Assembly: GCA_000307935.1 (NCBI GenBank)
Contig: AMWX01000002.1
Coordinates: 204,571 to 268,570 of the forward strand
Source: SAR86 cluster bacterium SAR86E
GTDB taxonomy: Bacteria; Pseudomonadota; Gammaproteobacteria; Magnimaribacterales; D2472
Length of the DNA: 64,000 bases
Direction: 5' to 3'
Notes under the pieces: model-generated
Told to the model about the DNA's origin: nothing
What the model saw: the letters and a program-made list of their open reading frames with translations, nothing else
Databases searched by the model: none
Translations under genes and position numbers: made by a program
Part shown: one piece after another, positions 1 through 7,263 of the stretch
Layout of the letters: the number at the start of each line of letters is the position of its first letter
Position numbering within the stretch: position 1 is the first letter of the stretch

Positions 1-872
1 GTGGTAAAAATTCTGTAATCTTCATGAGCTGTTGAATCAAGATCTTCACGAAAATTTCTAGTTAGATCTATTTCTTCATCAATTGAGGTAGAGTCAATTG
101 GAACTTGTGATTCCTCAAGCATATCATTCTGCTCATCTTCTTGACCCTCAGCTTGAGCTTCTATTACTTGATCGTCATTGTTTTGATCAGGGTCTTCATG
201 TTGACTGTCTGAGCTTTGCTCTTCTTCTGGTGAAGGTTCATCCTGCTGTGATTCATTATCTCCTTGAGTCTCAGGTTCATGCATTAAATCTAGGTCCTTC
301 ATTAGTTCTAGAGCAATCGACTGGAAATCTTGTTGAGAATTTTTGACCGCAAGGAGCTTTAATCCTGCGTTGTCAATTTTTACAGGGATAGATGCAAGAA
401 AAGCATTTACAGTTGACTCACTTTCTTTGGATAGAGTTTCGCCATTAAGTTTTTTTAACCATAAATTAGCAGCCAAAGGATTTAAGGCTGGAATTTTATT
501 ATCCATACCTTTCTTTGCTTGCGTTTCTAAATATGCATTGAGATTTTTCTTGGCGCCAGGGAAAGCGTCTCCACCAAGAATTTCAACTCTTGATAACTCA
601 AGCTCCATGAAAAAGTCTCTAGCATTTTTTGGCATTTTGAGAGTTGGATATTCTTTATGATGCGTGTGCCAAAAAATTTGAAAATCTGACTCACCTCTCC
701 ATGAATCAACATGAGAAGATGATCGAGGTGGATAATGTAAAGCAATTTCAGACTGAGAGGGAGGCCTGCTTGAGGCTTGTGATGAACTGTTTAGATCTGA
801 TTGACCAGATATCGCTTTAGCGGTTGCAAGGACAGCTTGCTTAAATTCCTCCCTATTTTTAACCCAACTCAT
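1..872 (-). CDS. cobT: Cobaltochelatase subunit CobT-like protein (C-terminus outside window)
   Basis: The N-terminal 290 residues are visible; the gene runs off the left edge. In the family, CobT pairs with the AAA+ ATPase CobS and, with CobN, inserts cobalt into hydrogenobyrinate diamide. Seen: an N-terminal domain with WRGESD near residue 50 and SRVEILGGDAF near residue 82, both matching CobT. A strongly acidic, Gln-rich linker follows at about residues 196-257. The visible part ends in DYRIFTT, which in CobT leads into the C-terminal VWA metal-binding domain, here missing. ATG at 872 lies 3 bp after the cobS stop, so the two are co-transcribed. No cobN is in view, so a CobST pair serving another metal or protein-remodelling role is possible. 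Confidence 0.88.
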   Translation of the reverse strand, partial: MSWVKNREEFKQAVLATAKAISGQSDLNSSSQASSRPPSQSEIALHYPPRSSSHVDSWRGESDFQIFWHTHHKEYPTLKMPKNARDFFMELELSRVEILGGDAFPGAKKNLNAYLETQAKKGMDNKIPALNPLAANLWLKKLNGETLSKESESTVNAFLASIPVKIDNAGLKLLAVKNSQQDFQSIALELMKDLDLMHEPETQGDNESQQDEPSPEEEQSSDSQHEDPDQNNDDQVIEAQAEGQEDEQNDMLEESQVPIDSTSIDEEIDLTRNFREDLDSTAHEDYRIFT

Positions 873-875
873 CAA

Positions 876-1859
876 TTAGGTTTCTGGATTATGACTTTCT
901 AGAAGATCTTCTCCAAAACACCTTTGAAAATACTCAGCTACTATTGGTCTTTCTGCTTCATCACACTTATTAAGAAACGATAATCTAAATGAATGTTGAA
1001 TGTCATTAAAAATAATATAGTTCTGAGCCCATGTAATTACAGTTCTCGGAGACATTAATGATGATATATCATCATTTACAAAACCCTGTCTAGTTAAGTT
1101 GGCGAGCTGAATCATACTCTTAATAAGAGCTTTGTCCTTTGCTGCTTTTAGCTCAGGGACCTTACCAATGACAACATTGAGTTCGTGGGAGCCTTCAAGA
1201 TAGTTCAGTGTTGACAATATGTGCCATCTATCCATTTGCCCTTGATTAATTTGCTGAGTTCCATGATAAAGGCCTGTTACATCTCCCATGCCAACAGTGT
1301 TCGTCGTAGCAAAAAGTCTAAAACTTGAATGAGGAGAGATTACTTGATTTTGATCAAGTAGAGTCAATTTACCTTCCACCTCAAGAATTCTTTGAATAAC
1401 AAACATCACATCTGGTCTGCCAGCATCATATTCATCAAAGACAATTGCAACTGGATTTTGAATGGACCAAGGTAATATCCCTTCTTTAAATTCAGTAATC
1501 TGTTTTCCATCCTTTAAAACAATTGCATCTTTTCCAAGAAGATCAATTCTACTGATATGACTGTCTAGATTGATTCGAACACAGGGCCAATTCAATCGCG
1601 CCGCAACTTGTTCAATGTGAGTAGATTTTCCAGTGCCGTGATAGCCTTGAATCATAACCCTGCGGTCATGTTCAAACCCAGCTAAAATTGCAAGAGTAGT
1701 GTCTCTATCAAAGATATAGGTATTATCTATAGTTGGAACCCATTCTGTCTTTTCTTTAAAACCTTTGACCTCAAGATCAGATTCAATGCCAAAAGTTTTT
1801 TTAACATTAAATTTTTGATCAGGCTTTTCGGGCAGGGATATTCTTTCAGAATTAATCAT
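876..1859 (-). CDS. cobS: Cobaltochelatase AAA+ ATPase subunit CobS
   Basis: 327 residues, close to the usual CobS length of about 330. It is a MoxR-class AAA+ ATPase that powers the CobNST chelatase in aerobic cobalamin synthesis. Seen: FGIESDLEV near the N-terminus, Walker A GYHGTGKSTH at about residue 73, Walker B VFDEYD at about residue 140, and the family stretch GLYHGTQQINQGQMDRW around residues 195-211. The protein matches CobS along its whole length. It is the first gene of a cobS-cobT unit, divergent from tesB with a 113-bp gap that must hold both promoters. Family identity is secure; a role in B12 synthesis here is inferred, because no other cobalamin gene is in the window. Confidence 0.92.
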   Translation of the reverse strand: MINSERISLPEKPDQKFNVKKTFGIESDLEVKGFKEKTEWVPTIDNTYIFDRDTTLAILAGFEHDRRVMIQGYHGTGKSTHIEQVAARLNWPCVRINLDSHISRIDLLGKDAIVLKDGKQITEFKEGILPWSIQNPVAIVFDEYDAGRPDVMFVIQRILEVEGKLTLLDQNQVISPHSSFRLFATTNTVGMGDVTGLYHGTQQINQGQMDRWHILSTLNYLEGSHELNVVIGKVPELKAAKDKALIKSMIQLANLTRQGFVNDDISSLMSPRTVITWAQNYIIFNDIQHSFRLSFLNKCDEAERPIVAEYFQRCFGEDLLESHNPET

Positions 1860-1972
1860 GATATTTTTTTTAGTTATCGGATGACTATGCTAACTTTTGC
1901 AAGGATAAAGTTCTAGTTTTTATTGAATCAATGTAAGATAAATTTTTATTAAATTACACCTTTTTTAAAATC

Positions 1973-2833
1973 ATGGGCAAAGCGCTTAAAAATACTCTCA
2001 AACTTTTTGATCTCACCAGGATAGATAGAGATTTATATTCTTGGACCGGCCAAAGTGTTGGCTTTCAAAGGATCTTTGGTGGCCAAATCATGGCGCAATG
2101 CTTAATTGCAGGCTATCAAACTGTAGAGAAAGGAAGAATGGTTCATTCTTTTCATTCATATTTTCTTAGACCTGGAGATTTCAAGCAAAATATCATATTT
2201 GAAGTAGATAGAATTAGAGACGGTAAGAGTTTTACTACAAGAAGAGTAAATGCAATTCAAAATGGAGAGGCAATTTTCAGTTGTTCTATATCTTTTCAGA
2301 AGAGAGAAAAAGGTCTGAGCCATCAAATCAAAATGCCTAAGATTGAGGGTCCAGAGAATTTAAAGAGCGATTTGGAGCTAAGAAAAGATTTACAATCAAA
2401 AATACCGAAAGATTATTTACCAATGTGGCTAAGGGAGAGAGAGATTGAAACAAGGCAAGTTGAGCCTGTTGACCTGCTAAAGGCTGAAAAACTCCCTCCA
2501 TACAGAAGCACTTGGATGAAGCCAACAGGAAAACTGCCGGTAGATGAACGAATTCACCAAGCATTGTTATTATATGTTTCTGACATGGGGCTTCTCGGGG
2601 CAGCGGTTAACCCCCATGAGGTAAATTTTATGTCTAAAAAATTTCAGAGCGCAAGCCTAGATCATGTGATGTGGTTCCACGGAAAAGTCAATTTTAATAA
2701 TTGGATTTTGCATCACATGCATAGCCCCATATCACAAAATGCAAGAGGATTTTCTCGTGGATCAATATATACAAAGACTGGAAAATTAGTTGCATCAACT
2801 GCGCAAGAGGGATTAATGCGTATTTGGGATTAA
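1973..2833 (+). CDS. tesB: Acyl-CoA thioesterase II
   Basis: 286 residues, the same size as E. coli TesB. It hydrolyses acyl-CoA to free fatty acid and CoA in the cytoplasm. It is a double hot-dog protein: the first repeat carries SFHSYFLRPGD at residues 59-69 and the second GFSRGSIYTKTG at 259-270. The catalytic trio of E. coli (Asp204, Thr228, Gln278) falls on D204, S228 and Q278 with identical numbering; Ser for Thr at 228 keeps the hydroxyl. The gene stands alone, divergent from cobS and convergent with an alpha/beta hydrolase gene that ends 61 bp downstream. Physiological substrates cannot be read from the sequence. Confidence 0.93.
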   Translation: MGKALKNTLKLFDLTRIDRDLYSWTGQSVGFQRIFGGQIMAQCLIAGYQTVEKGRMVHSFHSYFLRPGDFKQNIIFEVDRIRDGKSFTTRRVNAIQNGEAIFSCSISFQKREKGLSHQIKMPKIEGPENLKSDLELRKDLQSKIPKDYLPMWLREREIETRQVEPVDLLKAEKLPPYRSTWMKPTGKLPVDERIHQALLLYVSDMGLLGAAVNPHEVNFMSKKFQSASLDHVMWFHGKVNFNNWILHHMHSPISQNARGFSRGSIYTKTGKLVASTAQEGLMRIWD

Positions 2834-2894
2834 TGAGTCTCTTGTAATTTTCTAGCTAGGAAAGGAAATTTAGTATCGACTTTTTATACCGGCT

Positions 2895-3818
2895 TTAATG
2901 GGGTGGGGATGCAAGGTGTAAGTGATCTAGCAGATCCTTTTCGAATTGAAGAAGAATTTCTGGTTCAATCAAGTGCCTCATATTTTCAATAATTTTAAGC
3001 TTGCTATGTGGTATCAGTTTATGCATTTTATAAGCATTCTTTGGCCGTATCATGGGATCATTTTTACCGTGAATAATTAAAGTTGGCGCTTTGATCTTCT
3101 GTATTTTTTTTAGCCTATCTTTTGAGGCTAGTATTGATAATAATTGTCTTGCATAACCAGAACCGTCTTGTGCTCGCTTTAAATTTTGAATTGTTTCTTT
3201 CCTAAATTCTGGAGTATCAACCACTCGACCTTCCATACCAATGAGGGTAACAATTTTTATCTCTCTTTTAATGACTTCTTCGACTGATGCATTAGGATTT
3301 TTTGATCTTTCTAACATAAGGTCTCTAACTGATTTTGTAGGAGCATTCATTGGACTTGGGGTAGAGGCTGTTGAAGCAATCAAGGTGAAGGATTTAACTT
3401 TATTTGGATATTGAGCGCTGATAATTTGTGCAATCATTCCACCCATTGAGGTACCTATGACATGCGCTTGATTAATGCTTAATTTCTCAAGAAGCTTGAT
3501 CCCATCTTCAGCCATGTCATCAATTGTATATTCTGAATTAATTGGCAATCTTAAAAAGTACTTTATGTAATCCAGAATAAAAGATGGAGTGCCTGAAAAC
3601 CTTGAAGACAAACCAACATCTCTATTGTCATAGGTTATAGGCCTGAAATTGTGGTCCTGCAAAAACTGAATTAGGTGTGGCGGCCAATGTACCAGTTGAG
3701 CCCCCAATCCATGAACCATGAGAACAGGATCTCCCTCAGCAGGACCATAGTCACGATAAAAAATTTTTACCCCATTATTCTCAGCGAAGCCTTCAGAATA
3801 TTCTGTATTCTCCCTCAT
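2895..3818 (-). CDS. Alpha/beta hydrolase
   Basis: 307 residues with a complete alpha/beta-hydrolase fold signature. The oxyanion loop HGLGAQ starts at H36, the nucleophile elbow GTSMGG has S124, the acid is D254 in HGKNDPMI, and the catalytic histidine is H282 in NMRHLIEPE. There is no signal peptide, so the enzyme should be cytoplasmic. The sequence resembles the esterase/haloperoxidase-like branch often annotated in marine Gammaproteobacteria; the substrate is unknown. It is divergent from the GPH-type transporter gene, 96 bp apart. The ATG at 3818 is the only convincing start, since the conserved N-terminus (ENNGVKIFYRDYG) begins soon after it. Confidence 0.85.
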   Translation of the reverse strand: MRENTEYSEGFAENNGVKIFYRDYGPAEGDPVLMVHGLGAQLVHWPPHLIQFLQDHNFRPITYDNRDVGLSSRFSGTPSFILDYIKYFLRLPINSEYTIDDMAEDGIKLLEKLSINQAHVIGTSMGGMIAQIISAQYPNKVKSFTLIASTASTPSPMNAPTKSVRDLMLERSKNPNASVEEVIKREIKIVTLIGMEGRVVDTPEFRKETIQNLKRAQDGSGYARQLLSILASKDRLKKIQKIKAPTLIIHGKNDPMIRPKNAYKMHKLIPHSKLKIIENMRHLIEPEILLQFEKDLLDHLHLASPPH

Positions 3819-3914
3819 ATATCTTTAAATTTTTACAATAAGTTTGTTTTTATACTAATGCACTCATCAAATTTTACCAACAAGAGATAAGACTGTTATA
3901 GTCAATAAATATTT

Positions 3915-5267
3915 ATGATCTCAAACTCAGTTTCAAATAAAGTTAGAGCGGCATATGGTATTGGAGACTATGCCATATGCTTATATTGGAGTGGGGTAGG
4001 TTTGTATCTACTTTATTTCTATACAGATGTGGTTGGCATAACTCCATTATTAGCAGGATGGATATATGCCCTTGGTATTGCTTGGGATGCAGTTACAGAT
4101 CCATTTATGGGGTATCTTGCAGAAAGAACGCGAACCAAAATGGGTAGCTATCGACCTTATATTTTTTATGGGTCAATTCCATTAGCCTTATCATTTATAT
4201 TACTTTTCTGGGTCCCTCCATTTGAAGGGGCGGTGCTATTTATTTTCTTGTTAACAGTTAATTTGGTTCACAGAACATGCTTTACGATTGTTAGCGTTCC
4301 ATATTCCTCTCTTACTGCAAGAATTACTGATGACAGTGATGAGCGAACAAAACTTACTACAGCTCGTATGATTGGAGCTTCATTTGGCACTCTTTCAGTC
4401 TCAGCTTTAGGATTTCCAATTGTTTTGTGGTTTGGGGGAGGCGATGAAGCGATAGGCTTTATTTTTTTCGGAATGGTCTGCGGGCTTGCAGCAATTTTAG
4501 TCTTAAGCATCACCGTTCGTTTTGTTCAAGAAAGGGAATTTAATTTTAGCCCATCTCTGATACCAAGTTTTTCAAAAGTATCCAAATCAGTTGCAAAAAA
4601 TTATCCATTTTGGATTGTGTTTGGATCAATCTTAATACTTGGATCTACCTCTATTATGTTCAATAACAACTTAATTTATTTTGTTAAGTACTCTTTAGAC
4701 CTTCATGAATATCAAGGCTTAATCCTAGGAGTTAGCAGTGGAGCAGCGCTTCTAGCTATACCTTTTTGGGCATATGCTGCACTAAAGATTGGTAAGAGAA
4801 ATTCTTGGATGGCTGCAATGGCATTGTTGTTAGTGGGCTTTTTAGTTTTTTACTTTTACCCAATTAGCTCACTAAATGAGTTGCTTATTTTGTTAGGATT
4901 TATTGGAATTGGAAATGGAGCGACCGGAGTTTTATTTTGGTCGATGCTTCCAGATACTATTGAGTATGGGGAATGGAAAACAGGAGTTAGAACAGAGTCA
5001 TCTTTGTATGGCTTTATGACTTTTGCTCAAAAGGGAGCTATAGCATTCGCAGCGCTTCTTCTGGGTATGGCATTGACCCAAATTGGGTTTGAGCCAAATC
5101 AAATTCAAACTGAGGAAACCTTATCTGGATTAAAATTTATTATGACTTGGATACCTTTAACAGGAATTTTTATTAGCTTTATTTTGGTTTCTTTTTATCC
5201 AATAGACAGAAGCTTTCATCAACAATTAATCCAAGAGATAAACTTAAGAAAACTAGACAATGCCTAA
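3915..5267 (+). CDS. GPH-family (MelB-like) sugar:cation symporter
   Basis: 450 residues with about twelve hydrophobic segments. The GPH signature of the major facilitator superfamily is clear: an N-terminal AYGIGDYA segment, the loop DPFMGYLAERTRTKMGSYRP at about residues 62-81, and VPYSSLTARITDDSDERTKL, which matches the MelB loop 4-5 region. Such carriers import glycosides or sugars with Na+ or H+. The stop overlaps the next gene by 8 bp, so translation is probably coupled. With the following oxidoreductase fusion and the facing GH3 glycosidase it forms an apparent oligosaccharide uptake and breakdown locus. The actual sugar is not predictable from this sequence. Confidence 0.88.
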   Translation: MISNSVSNKVRAAYGIGDYAICLYWSGVGLYLLYFYTDVVGITPLLAGWIYALGIAWDAVTDPFMGYLAERTRTKMGSYRPYIFYGSIPLALSFILLFWVPPFEGAVLFIFLLTVNLVHRTCFTIVSVPYSSLTARITDDSDERTKLTTARMIGASFGTLSVSALGFPIVLWFGGGDEAIGFIFFGMVCGLAAILVLSITVRFVQEREFNFSPSLIPSFSKVSKSVAKNYPFWIVFGSILILGSTSIMFNNNLIYFVKYSLDLHEYQGLILGVSSGAALLAIPFWAYAALKIGKRNSWMAAMALLLVGFLVFYFYPISSLNELLILLGFIGIGNGATGVLFWSMLPDTIEYGEWKTGVRTESSLYGFMTFAQKGAIAFAALLLGMALTQIGFEPNQIQTEETLSGLKFIMTWIPLTGIFISFILVSFYPIDRSFHQQLIQEINLRKLDNA

Positions 5268-7263
5268 AATTAATTGGGGGATAATTGGGCCAGGCTCGAT
5301 TGCCAATGCATTTTCTTATTCAATTAAAAATGCGAAAAACTCAAAACTCATCAGCGTTTATGGAAGAGATCCATGCAAGACTGATAATTTTGCTGATAAG
5401 TTCAATATAGACTCGTATCATCAGCTGGATGATTTTTTGTCTCACAAAGACTTAGACGCTATTTATATCGCAACCCCTCATAGCGAACATTTTTTTTATG
5501 CATTAGAAGGGATCAAAAATAAAAAACATGTCCTTTGTGAGAAGCCGTTTACGATGAATGCCTTTGAAAGCATGGTTTTATTAGATCTTGCTAATTCAAA
5601 AAATGTTTTCTTGATGGAGGCTTTTATGTATAGAACACACCCGCAGACAAAAAATATTTTAGATAATTTAAATTTTTTATCAGATGCAAAAGCAAAAATT
5701 ATGATAGAGGCTTCTTTTGGGTTTAAAGCGGATGTTCCTTCAACACACAGACTCAGAAATCCTGAGTTAGGTGGTGGAGCAATATTAGATGTTGGATGCT
5801 ATCCATTAACAATGGTCAAATTAATAGCTGGTCAATTGCAGGGACTTGCTTTTGCAGATCCAAAAAGTCTTTCTGCAACCGGTCAAATAGATGAGACGGG
5901 AGTCGATCTTCAATCACATGCGCATTTGATTTTTTCTGATTTGATTGAAGCAAAAATTAGTTGCGCCATTAATGAGGACTTTTCAAACAATCTTGTAATA
6001 TCAAATGGTAAATATTCTATTTCTATTTCTGATCCATGGCATTGTGGGCAGTTTCATGAGGGCATTTCATCCATTCATCTATCTCACGAAGGCAGGAGTA
6101 GCAAAGAAATTAAATGCATTGATGAGACTGGTTTGTTTTCAAGAGAGATAGAGCATGCTGCTAAGTGTATTTTAGAATCCAAAATAGAATCGAAACTTAT
6201 ATGTCATGCTGAAACTCAAAGCAACATGTTCTGGTTAGATCACTGGCGACAAGAAATGAAGATTGATTGCCCCAAGGCTCAAATTAAAAACTCACCAATT
6301 TTGCTATCAACAGCATATTTACTTCAAGAATCCAATCTTGAAAAATATGTCCTCCCGGGACTAATCAAACTCGGTTCAAGACTAGCATTAGGTTGCGATA
6401 ATCAGACCTCTGATCTGCATGCATTTACTATGTTTGATCATTTTTATGGATCTGGAGGCAGAATTTTTGACACCGCTTTCATCTACAACCACGGAATGGG
6501 TGATAAGTATCTTGGTGATTGGATCAATGCTAGGAACGTTGAAAAAGATGTAATAGTTCTTGGTAAGGGAGCTCATACACCTGAGTGTGAGCCCAAGTAT
6601 ATTCGCCCTCAAGTTCTCGAGTCTTTGGACCGTCTGCAGATTTCAAAGCTTGATATTTTTTGTTTGCATAGAGACAACCCAGATATTCCAGTGGATGAAT
6701 TTATCGATGCGTTAGCTGAAGTAAAAAATGAAGGTTTGGTGAATCTAATAGGAGCTTCGAATTGGGAGATGGATAGATTTTCAGAAGCAAGAAATTATGC
6801 TGTTAAAACAGCAAAAGAACCTTTTACAGTCCTCAGCAATAATTTTAGTTTAGCTGAGATGATTGAACCGGTATGGCCCGGTTGTGTTGGTGTTAATGAT
6901 CAATATTTAAAATACCTTCTTGATGAGCAGATCATATTATTTCCATGGTCATCTCAAGCTAGAGGTTTTTTCATTAAGAAAAAAGAGATTATGTCGAATG
7001 AGCATTTCTCAAATCCTACCCTAGATGAAGAAATGAGAGTTTGGCACCATGCAAAAAATTTACAAAGAAGGCAGGTGTGTTTTGAAATGGCAAAAGAAAG
7101 AAATGTGCAGCCTATTCAAATTGCTCTAGCTTATGTATTAAAAACATCTGAGCTAATTTTCCCTTTAATTGGACCTAGAACAATCTCTGAATCTAGCAGC
7201 TCTATTCAAGCCACTCAACTTGAATTAACTGCTAGCGAACTTCAAGAGCTTGCTCAAGGTTAA
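5260..7263 (+). CDS. Fused Gfo/Idh/MocA oxidoreductase and aldo/keto reductase
   Basis: 667 residues comprising two enzymes. Residues 1 to about 335 are a Gfo/Idh/MocA NAD(P)-dependent sugar dehydrogenase: Rossmann loop GIIGPGSIANAF at 7-18, the EKP motif at 94-96, and a GGGAILDVGCYP active-site segment near 170-180. From about residue 350 onward is an aldo/keto reductase TIM barrel with the full tetrad D404, Y409, K436 and H470, plus GASNWEMDRF. No stop or frameshift separates the halves, and the link is only about 15-20 residues. It starts inside the transporter gene (8-bp overlap) and its 3' end overlaps the convergent GH3 gene by 32 bp. Oxidation and reduction of a sugar released by the GH3 enzyme is a plausible inference. 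Confidence 0.87.
   Translation: MPKINWGIIGPGSIANAFSYSIKNAKNSKLISVYGRDPCKTDNFADKFNIDSYHQLDDFLSHKDLDAIYIATPHSEHFFYALEGIKNKKHVLCEKPFTMNAFESMVLLDLANSKNVFLMEAFMYRTHPQTKNILDNLNFLSDAKAKIMIEASFGFKADVPSTHRLRNPELGGGAILDVGCYPLTMVKLIAGQLQGLAFADPKSLSATGQIDETGVDLQSHAHLIFSDLIEAKISCAINEDFSNNLVISNGKYSISISDPWHCGQFHEGISSIHLSHEGRSSKEIKCIDETGLFSREIEHAAKCILESKIESKLICHAETQSNMFWLDHWRQEMKIDCPKAQIKNSPILLSTAYLLQESNLEKYVLPGLIKLGSRLALGCDNQTSDLHAFTMFDHFYGSGGRIFDTAFIYNHGMGDKYLGDWINARNVEKDVIVLGKGAHTPECEPKYIRPQVLESLDRLQISKLDIFCLHRDNPDIPVDEFIDALAEVKNEGLVNLIGASNWEMDRFSEARNYAVKTAKEPFTVLSNNFSLAEMIEPVWPGCVGVNDQYLKYLLDEQIILFPWSSQARGFFIKKKEIMSNEHFSNPTLDEEMRVWHHAKNLQRRQVCFEMAKERNVQPIQIALAYVLKTSELIFPLIGPRTISESSSSIQATQLELTASELQELAQG

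Noticed and set aside
98..745. Short open frames on both strands over the first kilobase
   Set aside because: They lie across the continuous CobT frame, which has clear family motifs; these are shadows of its acidic linker and N-domain.
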